64,000 nucleotides of DNA. Source: JALZBL01 sp040004775 (GTDB lineage: Bacteria; Actinomycetota; Actinomycetes; Mycobacteriales; Jatrophihabitantaceae). Below are positions 1 to 9,789 of the stretch, piece by piece (position 1 is the stretch's first letter; every line of letters begins with the position of its first letter). The notes under the pieces were generated by a model, which was given only the letters and a program-made list of their open reading frames with translations, was not told the origin of the DNA and made no database searches. The stretch lies in contig JBDUAD010000001.1 of the NCBI GenBank assembly GCA_040004775.1, positions 34,752 through 98,751 on the forward strand, given 5' to 3'. The position numbers and the translations under genes were made by a program.

Positions 1-1
1 G

Positions 2-838
2 GCCGAGCTGGGCTCCGGCCCGCTGGTGCTGCTGTTACACGGGTTTCCACAGTTCTGGTGGGCGTGGTCCCAGCAGCTGATCGACCTGGCCGACGCCGGC
101 TACCACGCGGTCGCGGTGGACCTGCGCGGCTTCGGCGCCAGTGACAAGCCGCCGCGTGGTTACGACCTGCCCACCCTGGCCGAGGACATCGCCGGCCTGG
201 TCGTCTCCCTCGGCGAGCACGACGCCTTGATCGTCGGCAACGACCTCGGTGGCCTGGTCGCCTGGTCGGTCGCCACCGTGCATCCCGAGGTGGTGCGGAG
301 CATCGCCGTGCTCGGCACTCCGCATCCACTGCGGCTGCGGGCGGCGATCGCCGCCGACCCGCGCCGACAAGGCCGGGCCTCCGCCTACGCGCTCACTACG
401 TTTCAGATCCCCCGCGTGCCCGAGGGGCTGTTGACCCGCGACTCGAGCTACGTCGCCGGCCTGTTCGATCGCTGGAGCGGGCCGCAATGGCGGGCGGCGC
501 CGCGCTACGCCGACGACGTGGAGCGCTACGCCGAGTCGTTGCGGGTCAGCAAGGCCGCGCACTGTGCGCTGGAGTACTTCCGCTGGAGCTTCCGCAGCGT
601 GCCCCGCCGGGACGGGCGCCGGGCCGCGGCCCGACTGTTGGTCGGCGTGCGTGCACCGGTGCTCCAGCTGCACGGCGCGGACGACGGCTGCATGCTGCCG
701 TCCACCGCGCAGGGATCCTCGCGCTACGTCAGCGGTCAGTACGAATGGCACCTGCTCCCCGGCGTCGGCCACTTTCCGCAGGACGAAGCACCCGAGCGAG
801 TCAGTAGCGAAATCATCCGGTGGGCCAAGGGGACGTGA
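2..838 (+). CDS. Epoxide-hydrolase-like alpha/beta hydrolase, 5' end cut by the window
   Basis: The reading frame is open from base 2, so the true start lies before the window. The first visible residues lead into the oxyanion-hole motif HGFPQFWW. The nucleophile elbow reads VGNDLGG, with Asp where most alpha/beta hydrolases have Ser, as in epoxide hydrolases and haloalkane dehalogenases. A late acidic turn (LHGADDG) and GVGHFPQDE supply the probable acid and catalytic His. About 278 residues are visible, so little is missing. Epoxide hydrolysis is inferred from the Asp nucleophile; the substrate is unknown. The next gene starts 262 bases downstream. Confidence 0.8.
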   Translation, partial: AELGSGPLVLLLHGFPQFWWAWSQQLIDLADAGYHAVAVDLRGFGASDKPPRGYDLPTLAEDIAGLVVSLGEHDALIVGNDLGGLVAWSVATVHPEVVRSIAVLGTPHPLRLRAAIAADPRRQGRASAYALTTFQIPRVPEGLLTRDSSYVAGLFDRWSGPQWRAAPRYADDVERYAESLRVSKAAHCALEYFRWSFRSVPRRDGRRAAARLLVGVRAPVLQLHGADDGCMLPSTAQGSSRYVSGQYEWHLLPGVGHFPQDEAPERVSSEIIRWAKGT

Positions 839-1100
839 CCCGCTCGGCCCCGGTGTCCGTCCCGTCCGGCGAGTCAGGAAGGCTCGGCCCACCGGCTCTG
901 ATGCGGACCCGACGGCCGAGCGCCGATCGCGAGATCGCGCGAGTGCTGCATCCGGGCGGGCGGTCGGTCTGCTCTGGAACCAGGCCTTCGCCCAGGACCA
1001 CGCCCGCCGTATCGGGCTGGAGTCGGGAGCCGCATTCGAATTGCCGTATCTCACGCTGGCCCGGCGGGCGACCCGCCGCTGAGCGGTAGCGTCGGCTTCC

Positions 1101-2054
1101 ATGCTGCATGTGCGGCTCGTCGTCCCGGCCGACCGACGGGCCGAGGTCGTGGAGATCCTGGTCGACGACGCCCGAGTGACGAACGTGGTCGTCCTGCCGG
1201 GCGCCGGGCTCGACCCGCCGGGGGACGTCGTGGACTGCGACGTGGCCCGCGAGGGCGCCTCGGACGTGCTCGGCCGGTTGCGCCACCTCGGTCTCGACGA
1301 GAACGGCAGCGTGACGCTGAGCGGCATCGAAGCCGCACCCTCGCGCAACGCCCGGGCGGCGGAACGGGCCGCCCCCGGCGCGCCCGACGACGCCGTGGTG
1401 TGGGACATCGTGGAGCAGCGAGCGTGGGGCGACGCGGCCGGCTCGTGGTCCTACTACGTATTCCTCACCCTGGCCACGCTGCTGGCCGGAGTCGCCGTGG
1501 TGACCGACAGCGCGATCCTGGTGGTCGGGGCGATGGTGGTCGGTCCGGAGTTCGCGGCGGTAGCCGCGGTGGCAGTGAGCATCGCGGTGCGCAACCCACC
1601 GCTCACCGTGCGGGCACTGCGGCTGCTGGTCGCTGGCTTCGCGGTGGCGATCGCGATCACCGCCCTGGCCGGCCTGGCCGCGCGCGCCGCGGGCTGGGTG
1701 GACCCGGCGTCCCTGCGTGCGCCTCGTCCGCTGACCGCGTTCATCTGGCACCCCGACCGCTGGTCGGTGGTCGTCGCCCTGCTGGCCGGCGCGGCCGGGG
1801 TGCTGTCCCAGACCGGCGGCAAGGCTAACGCCCTGGTCGGGGTGTTCATCTCGGTCACCACCGTGCCCGCCGCCGGCAACCTCGCGCTGGCGATTGCCGT
1901 GTGGGTGCCCGGTGAGATGGGCGGCGCCGCGGCCCAGCTCGCGGTCAACCTCACCGGGATGACCGTGGCCGGCGTGCTGACCTTGCTGGTTCAGCGCACG
2001 CTGTGGCGACGGGTGCGGGCCCACGGTCGGGTGCCGCAGCCCGCGCCCCGCTGA
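1101..2054 (+). CDS. DUF389 membrane protein
   Basis: 317 residues. About 110 residues form a soluble ferredoxin-like N-terminal half, followed by about six hydrophobic segments. The membrane part carries the DUF389 signatures GAMVVGPEF and, near residue 250, a GKANALVGVFISVTT stretch. The family is widespread in Actinobacteria and has no settled biochemical role. The ATG at 1101 is the first plausible start, with only a weak ribosome site before it. It stands alone, convergent with coaX, whose stop is 22 bases away on the other strand. Confidence 0.85.
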   Translation: MLHVRLVVPADRRAEVVEILVDDARVTNVVVLPGAGLDPPGDVVDCDVAREGASDVLGRLRHLGLDENGSVTLSGIEAAPSRNARAAERAAPGAPDDAVVWDIVEQRAWGDAAGSWSYYVFLTLATLLAGVAVVTDSAILVVGAMVVGPEFAAVAAVAVSIAVRNPPLTVRALRLLVAGFAVAIAITALAGLAARAAGWVDPASLRAPRPLTAFIWHPDRWSVVVALLAGAAGVLSQTGGKANALVGVFISVTTVPAAGNLALAIAVWVPGEMGGAAAQLAVNLTGMTVAGVLTLLVQRTLWRRVRAHGRVPQPAPR

Positions 2055-2076
2055 TCCCACCCGCGCTGAGTCAGCG

Positions 2077-2840
<764 letters not shown>

Positions 2841-2841
<1 letters not shown>

Positions 2842-3734
2842 CAGCGCGCTCCCGGTCCGGCGGTCAGGTCCAGGCCGATGTCAAGGACCGGCGCGGAGTG
2901 GGTCAAGGCGCCCACGGCCAGGAAGTCGACGCCGGTGTCGGCCACCGCCCGCGCCCGATCCAGCGTCAGCCCACCGGAGGCCTCAGTGCGCACTCCTCGG
3001 GCTCGGGCGTAGGTCACCGCCTCGGTCATCTCCGCCAGAGACATGTTGTCGAGCAGCACCAGCTCCGCGCCGACGTCGACCACCTCGCGGGCCTGGGCCA
3101 CGCTGTCGACCTCGACCTCGATCGGCAGCCCGGGCGCGGCGGCCCGCACCAGGGCGAACGCCGCTGCGGCTCCCCCGGCCGCGGAGATGTGGTTGTCCTT
3201 GACCAGTGCCGCGTCGGACAGCGACATCCGGTGGTTCACGCCGCCGCCGCAGCGCACCGCGTACTTCTCCAGCGCGCGCAGGCCGGGCATCGTCTTGCGG
3301 GTGTCGCGGATGCGGGCTCGCGTGCCGGCCACCGCGTCCACCCACGCCCGGGTCAGCGTGGCTACGCCGGACAGGTGGCCCAGCAGGTTCAGCGCCGTGC
3401 GCTCGGCGGTGACGATGTCGCGCACAGGGCCACGGACGGTGAGCACCACCTCGCCTGGCTCCACTCGGGCGCCGTCAGCCGACCCGGCGTCCACGCGCAG
3501 CCGGCCGCTACTGACTACCTCGAAGACATAAGCGGCGACCGGCAGGCCGGCGACCACTCCGTGCCCCCGGGGCACGGCGTTGGCGCTGCCGAGCGCGGTC
3601 GCCGCCACGGTGGCGACCGCGGTGACGTCCGGGCCGTCGCCCAGGTCCTCGTCCAGGGCTCCGGCCACGACGTCGGTCACCATGTCGGGATCGAGCCCGG
3701 CCGCGACGACCTCGGCCAACGCGGAGCTGGTCAT
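2841..3734 (-). CDS. nadC: Nicotinate-nucleotide pyrophosphorylase (quinolinate phosphoribosyltransferase)
   Basis: 297 residues. It converts quinolinate and PRPP to nicotinate mononucleotide in de novo NAD synthesis. Recognisable motifs are LNLLGHLSGVAT, RDTRKTMPGLR (residues ~145-155), KYAVRCGGGVNHR, and the C-terminal EASGGL and DFLAVGALTHS phosphate-binding loops. The frame is open much further upstream, but the ATG at 3734 overlaps the nadB stop as ATGA and starts just where family members start. The neighbours are nadB upstream and coaX downstream; nadA is not in the window. Confidence 0.96.
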
Positions 3735-5446
3735 GCCCGGACCGCCGTCGCGCCGGTCGCAGGGCCGGCGGTCAACGCCGGATCGGCCGGTGGAACGGCC
3801 ACGAAGGTCGTCTGCAGGGCACCGTCGGCGCCCAGCATGGTGTCGAGGTGCCCCCGCCAGTGCTCGTCGTCGCGGTCGGCGAAGTCCTCCCGCCAGTGGG
3901 ACCCGCGGGTCTCCTGGCGGCGGGTGGCCGCGGCGACCAGGACGGCGGCCACGGTGACCAGGTTGGTCGCCTCCCAGCCGCCGATGTCGGGCACCGTCGT
4001 AGTGCGCTGACTCAACCCGGCCAGACCCGCCTCGGCGCGCGCCAGGCCGGCCGCGTCCCGCAGCACGCCGACGTCGGCCGACATCAGGGCCTGCAGGTCG
4101 GCGCGCACCGCGTCGTCGACCAGGCCACCTCGACCGTCGGGTGACACCGGAGCCGGCGACGGCGTACCGGCCGCGAGCCGGGCGGTGATGTCGCCGGCGA
4201 TCCGGCGGCCGAAGACCAGCCCCTCGAGCAGTGAGTTCGACGCCAGCCGGTTGGCCCCGTGCACGCCGGTGCAGGCCGCTTCGCCGCAGGCGTAGAGCCG
4301 GGCGATCGCCGAGCGCCCGTGCAGGTCGGTGCGCACGCCCCCCGATGCGTAGTGGCAGGCCGGCACCACGGGAATCAGCTCGTGCACCGGGTCGATGCCG
4401 TGCGACTCCAGGGTGGCGAGGATGGTCGGAAACCGGACCCGCCACTTCTCGGGCCCGAACGCGCGGGCGTCCAGCCAGACGTGCTGGGCGCCGGTCGCCC
4501 GCATGCGCCGCACGATCGCCTTGGCCACCACGTCGCGGGGAGCCAGGTCGGCCAGCTCGTGCTGACCGCGCAGAAACGGGACGCCGGCGTCGTCGAGCAG
4601 GATCGCGCCCTCGCCCCGGACGGCCTCACTGACCAGTGGCTGCTGACCGTGGGCGCGGTGTCCGAGCCAGAGCACGGTGGGGTGGAACTGGACGAACTCC
4701 AGGTCGCGGACCACCGCACCGGCCCGCAGCGCCGCGGCCACGCCGTCACCCGTGGACACCGACGGGTTGGTGGTCGAAGCGAATACCTGGCCCATGCCGC
4801 CGGTGGCCAGCACCACCGAGCCGGCCCGTACGGCCCCGACGCCGTCCCGCTGGCCCTCGCCCATGACGTGCAGCGTCACGCCGGCCACGCCGCCGTCGGC
4901 GGCCAGCAGCAGGTCGAGCACGATCGCGTGCTCGATGACCTCGACGGTGTCCTGGTCCAGTACCCGGGCGACGAGGGCGCGCTCGATCTCGGCTCCGGTG
5001 GCGTCGCCGCCGGCGTGGGCGATCCGGTCGCGATGGTGACCGCCCTCGCGGGTCAGCGCGAGCTCGCCGCCGGCGGTGCGGTCGAAGCGGGTGCCGAGTT
5101 CGACCAGTTCGCGCACCGCGGCCGGGCCTTCGTCGACCAGGACCCGCACCGCGGCGACGTCGCACACCCCGACGCCGGCGACCAGCGTGTCGGCCAGGTG
5201 CTCGTCAGGGGAGTCGTCACGTCCGAGGGCCGCGGCGATACCGCCCTGGGCCCAGCGGGTGGAGCCGGCGGCCAGGACGTCCTTGGTGACAACCAGCACC
5301 CGGGCCGGCGAGCCGGCGGCGGTGGGAGCACCGGCCAGGCGCAGGGCGGTGGTCAGCCCGGCGATGCCCGAGCCGATCACCACGACGTCGGCCTCGGCCG
5401 TCCAACCGGGAGCAGGGGCGCTGAGGCGCGGCGGCAGGGTCATCAT
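3731..5446 (-). CDS. nadB: L-aspartate oxidase
   Basis: 571 residues. This flavoprotein oxidises L-aspartate to iminoaspartate, the first step of de novo NAD synthesis. The dinucleotide-binding loop GSGIAGLTTALRLAG is near residue 25. The FAD/substrate region RWAQGGIAAAL, the HHRDRIAHAGGD loop and the late SGGVRTDLHGR and GVHGANRLASNSLLE motifs match the fumarate reductase/NadB flavoprotein family. Two adjacent ATG codons (5446 and 5443) compete as starts, both overlapping the panC stop. The 3' end overlaps nadC by an ATGA. Confidence 0.95.
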   Translation of the reverse strand: MMTLPPRLSAPAPGWTAEADVVVIGSGIAGLTTALRLAGAPTAAGSPARVLVVTKDVLAAGSTRWAQGGIAAALGRDDSPDEHLADTLVAGVGVCDVAAVRVLVDEGPAAVRELVELGTRFDRTAGGELALTREGGHHRDRIAHAGGDATGAEIERALVARVLDQDTVEVIEHAIVLDLLLAADGGVAGVTLHVMGEGQRDGVGAVRAGSVVLATGGMGQVFASTTNPSVSTGDGVAAALRAGAVVRDLEFVQFHPTVLWLGHRAHGQQPLVSEAVRGEGAILLDDAGVPFLRGQHELADLAPRDVVAKAIVRRMRATGAQHVWLDARAFGPEKWRVRFPTILATLESHGIDPVHELIPVVPACHYASGGVRTDLHGRSAIARLYACGEAACTGVHGANRLASNSLLEGLVFGRRIAGDITARLAAGTPSPAPVSPDGRGGLVDDAVRADLQALMSADVGVLRDAAGLARAEAGLAGLSQRTTTVPDIGGWEATNLVTVAAVLVAAATRRQETRGSHWREDFADRDDEHWRGHLDTMLGADGALQTTFVAVPPADPALTAGPATGATAVRA

Positions 5447-6288
5447 GCGGTCAGCTCCACGGCGACATTGTCGATCAGGCGGGTGCGGCCCACGCGCGCG
5501 GCCACCAGGAGCCGAGCCGGACCGGGTCCGGGCTCGCGGCCGAGGTCCGCGCCGCGCAGCTCCAGGTAGTCCACGTCGACGTGCGCGCTGGTCGCCAGCA
5601 CGGCGTTCGCGGTTGCCACCACCTGCTTCCGCGTGGCCCCGGCTACGGCCGCCTGCTGCCCGGCTTGCAGGGCCGCGGCCAGCACCGGCGCGGCCGCGCG
5701 TTCGGCCGGGTCCAGATAGACGTTGCGGCTGGAGCGGGCCAGGCCGTCCGCCTCGCGCACCGTGGGGACCGCCACGACGTCCACCGGCAGGTCCAGGTCG
5801 TTGACCATTGCCCGCACCAGCGTCAGCTGCTGGTAGTCCTTCTCCCCGAAGTACACCCGTCGTGGAGCCAGCAGGGAGAGGAACTTGGCCACGATGAGGA
5901 GGACGCCGGCGAAGTGTGCGGGCCGGGATGCTCCCTCGAGCTCGGCGCCAAGCGGTCCGGGATCGATACCGATCTGCGGCGACGACGGGTATACGTCGGC
6001 CACCGTCGGCGTCCAGACCAGGTCCACACCGGCCGTGCGGCACCGGCGCAGGTCCTCGGCCAGGGGTCGCGGGTAGCGGGCCAGATCCTCGCTCGGCCCG
6101 AACTGGGCCGGGTTGACGAACACGGTGGCGACGACCACGTCGGACGCCTTGCGTGCCGCCCGCATCAACGCGTCGTGGCCCTCGTGCAGCGCACCCATGG
6201 TAAGTACGGCGCCGACGTCCGCGTCGGCACCCAGCTCGGCTCGCGCGGCCAGGAACTGCGCCCGTGAACCGACGACGCGGTCAGGCAC
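5443..6288 (-). CDS. panC: Pantothenate synthetase
   Basis: 281 residues. It joins pantoate and beta-alanine using ATP. Motifs: TMGALHEGH (ATP HIGH-like loop), VFVNPAQFGPSEDLARYPR, GEKDYQQL and a SSRNVYLD stretch. The GTG start at 6288 is chosen because it has an AGGAA ribosome site 7 bases upstream and overlaps the previous gene by 8 bases; the frame continues upstream without homology. PanD, which makes the beta-alanine and follows panC in mycobacteria, is absent here, and nadB-nadC stands in that position. Confidence 0.95.
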   Translation of the reverse strand: MPDRVVGSRAQFLAARAELGADADVGAVLTMGALHEGHDALMRAARKASDVVVATVFVNPAQFGPSEDLARYPRPLAEDLRRCRTAGVDLVWTPTVADVYPSSPQIGIDPGPLGAELEGASRPAHFAGVLLIVAKFLSLLAPRRVYFGEKDYQQLTLVRAMVNDLDLPVDVVAVPTVREADGLARSSRNVYLDPAERAAAPVLAAALQAGQQAAVAGATRKQVVATANAVLATSAHVDVDYLELRGADLGREPGPGPARLLVAARVGRTRLIDNVAVELTA

Positions 6289-7180
6289 CGCTCGGTTCCT
6301 CGCCGGCCGGCGCCAGGATCTCGGCCAGCTCCGCGCGCTGGGCCGCACTGATCTGTCCGGCCGCCTCCGCCCGCACGGCGGTGCGCCGAGCCATGGCCAG
6401 GTAGGACTCCACCACCTGCAGGCCGCGCAGCTCCAGCGTGGTCCGGTGCACCCGCACCGTGTCCACGTCCCCGCGCGCGACCGGCCCGGTCAGCGCACCG
6501 TCGGACAGTCGCAGCGCGTTGTCCAGCGCGGCCGATACCAACGGCGAGAGAGCTCTGGCGGGTGCGTCCACGCCGGCCGCGCCGAGCAGATCGACCGCGT
6601 CGCAGATCAGCGTGACCAGGTGGTTGGCCGCGTGGCTCAAGGCCGCGTGGTACAGCGGCCGGGCGGCGTCGGGCACCCACACCGGATCCCCACCCATCTC
6701 CAGCACCAGGGTCTCGGCGACGGCGCGGTAGTCCGGAAGGGCGGTCACACCGAACACCGCACCCCGCAGCCGGTCGAGGTCCTCGGGCCGACCGGTGAAG
6801 GTCATGACCGGATGTAGGGCCAGCGGGAGGACCCCGACCGCCGCGGCGGGGGCCAGTGCGGCCAGCCCGTGCGCCCCCGAGGTGTGGACGATGATCTGGC
6901 CCGCGCGCCAGGTACCGGTGGCCGCCAATCCGGAGACGAGGCCGACCAGGTCGTCGTCGGGCACGGCCACCAACACAAGGTCGGCCATGGCGGCCACCTC
7001 GTCCGCCGGCCGCAGCGGAACTCCGGGCAGGAGCCGTTCGGCCCGTCGGCGCGACGCGAGTGAGACCCCGCTGGCCGCCACCACGGAGTGGCCGGCGCTC
7101 TGTAGCGCCGCGCCGAGGACGGAGCCGACTCGTCCGGCCCCGAGCACGCCGACGGCCAGGCGTGGACCGGCCACGCTCAT
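6281..7180 (-). CDS. Rossmann-fold oxidoreductase-like protein with DUF2520 domain
   Basis: 299 residues. An N-terminal NAD(P)-binding fold (VGVLGAGRVGSVLGAAL) is followed by VLVAVPDDDL and, after residue ~150, the helical DUF2520 half (HPVMTFTG, HAALSHAANHL). The layout resembles ketopantoate or F420-dependent reductases. It overlaps panC and corresponds in position to M. tuberculosis Rv3603c. A ketopantoate-reductase role is therefore attractive but unproven, and no key catalytic Lys/Glu pair could be assigned by eye. The ATG at 7180 has a GGGGG ribosome site. Confidence 0.85.
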   Translation of the reverse strand: MSVAGPRLAVGVLGAGRVGSVLGAALQSAGHSVVAASGVSLASRRRAERLLPGVPLRPADEVAAMADLVLVAVPDDDLVGLVSGLAATGTWRAGQIIVHTSGAHGLAALAPAAAVGVLPLALHPVMTFTGRPEDLDRLRGAVFGVTALPDYRAVAETLVLEMGGDPVWVPDAARPLYHAALSHAANHLVTLICDAVDLLGAAGVDAPARALSPLVSAALDNALRLSDGALTGPVARGDVDTVRVHRTTLELRGLQVVESYLAMARRTAVRAEAAGQISAAQRAELAEILAPAGEEPSGA

Positions 7181-7440
7181 GTCGAGCCCCCAGGGATAGG
7201 TCGGAGCCGGATCGGCCACGACGTCGGACGGCGGATCCCGGCGGTCGGACGTCCGTGCGGCGGTTCTTACCGGCTGGAGCGCCGACACTACCGAGCGGCT
7301 ACGAGCCTCGGAGCAACGGATCGGCCGGCGACGGCAGGCACCCGGCCGACGTCGCGTGAGATGCTGCGCCGACGTTTTACTGACCCGCCGGCCGATCGTG
7401 CGCCGGTGCCCCACTTCGCGCGACGTCGAGGAGCCCGACC
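7181..7440. promoter_or_regulatory. Divergent intergenic region
   Basis: 260 bases between the DUF2520 gene (minus) and the small plus-strand gene at 7441. Both strands have open but non-homologous reading. The plus gene has a GAGGAG ribosome site at 7428-7433. No clear palindrome or terminator was seen. Promoters for both directions presumably lie here. Confidence 0.35.
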
Positions 7441-7782
7441 GTGACCGAGATCAATCTGCCGCTCGCCCAGCTCGTGGCCGCGGCCACCGACCGGGCCGGC
7501 CTCGGCGCCACGGTTCCGGCACTGTTGCTCGAGCTGCAGGCCGAGCTCGGTGTGCTCGGTGGGCTGGCGGTCGTGGCCACCGACCGCGGCCGACGACCGT
7601 TCCGCGTCGAAGCGGCGTGGGCCGAGGCCTTCGGTCGGCTGGCGCTCGGGGTCTTCGTACTGGCCGATCAGACCGGCCTGGTGGTCGACGAACTGGTGCG
7701 GGCAGCCGTGGCCCGCGCCAACGCCGAGGCTGTGGCCCAGCCGGACTCCACCGAGCACGACTGGCCCTTCAGCGACGGCTGA
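7441..7782 (+). CDS. Small helical protein, possibly a degenerate MazG-like fold
   Basis: 113 residues from a GTG start with a strong GAGGAG ribosome site 7 bases upstream. It is predicted to be nearly all helical. The spacing of LLLELQAELGVLGGLA, an EAAWAEAFGRLAL helix, and LADQTGLVVDELVRAAV recalls the core of MazG-type NTP pyrophosphohydrolases. However, the ExxE and ExxD metal-binding acids of that family are not present, so catalysis is unlikely if the fold is right. It is the only plus-strand gene inside the fol-pan block. The family call is a guess; the gene itself looks real. Confidence 0.55.
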   Translation: MTEINLPLAQLVAAATDRAGLGATVPALLLELQAELGVLGGLAVVATDRGRRPFRVEAAWAEAFGRLALGVFVLADQTGLVVDELVRAAVARANAEAVAQPDSTEHDWPFSDG

Positions 7783-7811
7783 GCCGGCCGGCCGGCACAT
7801 TCGACCGGACG

Positions 7812-9290
7812 TCAGCTCTGACGGCGCCGGCCCACGTACTCCCCGCCCGAGGGAGCTGGCTGCGGTACGGAGCTGGCCGGCCGGGCCGCCGGATCCGACG
7901 ACGGCGCGGTACGCGGGGGCGGCGGAACCGCGAATGCCGCCGGCGCCGACGAACGCTCGCGAAGAGGCAATTCGGCCGCGCGGTCAGAGACAGACGGCGC
8001 CTCGGCCGACCGGGTCCACGGGTCGGCGACGCGAAAGGCGGACAGCCGGGGCAGCGCGGCGAACGGGTCACGTTGGATGTCGGGCGGGACCGGCGCTGAC
8101 GAATCGCCGGCGTCGTAGGAGAAGCGACCGGCCGGCGCCGCGGTCGCCGGCACGGAACTAGGCGCGGACGCCGGCGGCGTCTGCTCGGTCGGCGCGGTGG
8201 CGGAATCAACCGGCCCTGGCCCCACCTCCGGCGGCTGGTACGGCGACGTTTGCGGCGGCCCGGCCGGCGGGTCGGACGCCGCCCCTCGAGCCGTAATCGC
8301 GGACGACGGCGACCAGGTGGTGGACGTCGAGCCGGACGCCCGCACCGGGCTCCCATCGCGCCCGGCCGGTGCAGCCGGGGACTCGGACCCCGCGGCCGGT
8401 GCGGCCGCTGTGACGTTCGCTGGGCCGGCCGCTGTGCCCTTCGCTGGGCCGGCCGCTGTGACGTTCGCTGGGCCGGCCGCTGGGCCGGTCGCTGGGTCGA
8501 AGGATGTGTGAGCGTCGGGGACGACGCCTGTGCTGCCGGCCGATGACGGGGTCCACAGGTCGGTCTCGCGCCGCATACCTGTCGCTTCGGCCGGCTCACC
8601 GCCGCTTCGGTTGCCGCCGCCCTGGTTGCCGCCGCCCTGGTTGCCGCCGCCCTGGTTGCCGCCGCCCTGGTCGCTGGCGCTGGTGATCGCGTTGCCGGCG
8701 TTGATGACGCCGAACTCGCGGCCCGGACGTCCGATCGGCACCGATTCACGCTCGACGTTCAGGCGGCGAATCTCGTTCTGTAGGGCAGCCAGGTCGGACC
8801 CGATGATGCGGGTGGTCTCGATGCGCTCGAGGCGCAGCCGGCCATCGACCGCGTCGAGGACTTCGCCCCGCAGCCCCGCCACATCCGCGCGTAGAGCGGC
8901 CAGTCCTTGGCCCAGGATGCGTTCCATCTCACGGCGCAGCATCGCTTCCAGCTGCAGCTGGTACTCGCGCCGCTGCTCGGCGTCACCGTCGATCTCGACC
9001 TCACCCCGGCGGCGCCGCTCTATGTCGCCACCGGTCTGCGCCACCGTCGCGGCGGTCTCGTCATCCGGCTCGGGGTTCGAGGGCCGCAGCTGCGTCGAAC
9101 GGGTTCCGCGCAGGGCGTACGCCCCGATCAGCACGCCCCACAGGGCCACCGGGAAGCCCACCCGATTCAGCACGGCCGAGCTGCTGACGCCGATCCAGTA
9201 GATGCCCAGGGCGGTCAGCCCGAGGGCCACCAACACGGCGAGGAAGCGCAGCACCGGGCGCCGTCGCCGGGCCGGGGGGTGCCGCGTCAT
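7812..9290 (-). CDS. DUF6779-type membrane protein with long low-complexity tail
   Basis: 492 residues from the ATG at 9290. Two adjacent hydrophobic segments lie near the N-terminus (residues ~12-32 and ~40-58). A charged coiled-coil-like stretch follows (~85-175, rich in Arg/Glu/Leu), then a GGGNQ pentapeptide array and a Pro/Ala/Ser/Thr-rich region containing an 8-residue AGPANVTA-type repeat. Position and plan match mycobacterial Rv3604c. Function is unknown; a cell-envelope or division-linked scaffold role is only inference. The DUF3180 gene precedes it by 55 bases. Confidence 0.75.
   Translation of the reverse strand: MTRHPPARRRRPVLRFLAVLVALGLTALGIYWIGVSSSAVLNRVGFPVALWGVLIGAYALRGTRSTQLRPSNPEPDDETAATVAQTGGDIERRRRGEVEIDGDAEQRREYQLQLEAMLRREMERILGQGLAALRADVAGLRGEVLDAVDGRLRLERIETTRIIGSDLAALQNEIRRLNVERESVPIGRPGREFGVINAGNAITSASDQGGGNQGGGNQGGGNQGGGNRSGGEPAEATGMRRETDLWTPSSAGSTGVVPDAHTSFDPATGPAAGPANVTAAGPAKGTAAGPANVTAAAPAAGSESPAAPAGRDGSPVRASGSTSTTWSPSSAITARGAASDPPAGPPQTSPYQPPEVGPGPVDSATAPTEQTPPASAPSSVPATAAPAGRFSYDAGDSSAPVPPDIQRDPFAALPRLSAFRVADPWTRSAEAPSVSDRAAELPLRERSSAPAAFAVPPPPRTAPSSDPAARPASSVPQPAPSGGEYVGRRRQS
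8403..8500 (+). repeat. 24-bp tandem repeats within the DUF6779 gene
   Basis: About four degenerate 24-base units, each starting gggccggccgctgtg, encode an AGPANVTA/AGPAKGTA octapeptide on the minus strand. They sit in the low-complexity tail, so length changes would stay in frame. Confidence 0.7.
8611..8670 (+). repeat. 15-bp x4 perfect tandem repeat
   Basis: Four identical copies of ttgccgccgccctgg lie head to tail inside the DUF6779 gene. On the minus strand they encode four GGGNQ-type pentapeptides. Perfect identity suggests recent expansion. Confidence 0.95.
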
Positions 9291-9345
9291 GTCGGAGGAC
9301 TCTATCGGCGCTGCCCGTTCAAGCCCCGGCGACGCTTGGACAACG

Positions 9346-9786
9346 TCACCGCCGGGACGGGTCGAGCGTGGCCCGTTCGAGGAGCAGCGCCGCGACCAGC
9401 AGGGCCAGCGCCACCAGGACCGCCAGCCCGCCCACCATGGCGTCGTGGCGAGCCGCCTCGACCTCGCCGACATCGGGCAGGACGCGTAGGGCTAGCCCGA
9501 CGACAGCGCCGAGCAGGCCGGCGGCAAGGATGGCCGAGGCTTTGGCCAGGGCGAGGCAACGGGCGATTACCAGCGCAGCCATGGGTCGCGCCCCGGCCTG
9601 GTGGGTCACCGCCGCGCGTACTCGTCGGGCGGCGACGACCTCCCCCACGGCCAGCGCGGCGAACGGCGTGACGACCACGTACTCCAGCGGCGGCATGGAG
9701 CCGTAATAGCGGCGGAGGATGAGATAGACCACGGCCGCGACGACGAGAGCGACGGCCACCAGGTCGCGGACGGAGGTGCGCTGCAT
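9346..9786 (-). CDS. DUF3180 membrane protein
   Basis: 146 residues with four hydrophobic segments (residues ~8-22, ~33-48, ~72-98, ~112-133) and a short charged C-terminus. The PLEYVVV region after the first helix and the position directly after folK match the DUF3180 family (M. tuberculosis Rv3605c). Biochemical role unknown. It starts 3 bases after the folK stop, so it is surely in the same transcript. Confidence 0.85.
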   Translation of the reverse strand: MQRTSVRDLVAVALVVAAVVYLILRRYYGSMPPLEYVVVTPFAALAVGEVVAARRVRAAVTHQAGARPMAALVIARCLALAKASAILAAGLLGAVVGLALRVLPDVGEVEAARHDAMVGGLAVLVALALLVAALLLERATLDPSRR

Positions 9787-9789
9787 CGC

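Noticed and set aside
975..1082. Plus-strand frame ending in FAQDHARRIGLESGAAFELPY and a few more residues, before the DUF389 gene
   Set aside because: Looks slightly protein-like, but it has no own start, and its upstream part lies inside the hydrolase gene in another frame. No family recognised.
35..2060. Long minus-strand frames across the hydrolase and DUF389 genes
   Set aside because: Antisense shadows with Arg/Ala/Gly-biased composition; the plus-strand genes have recognisable families.
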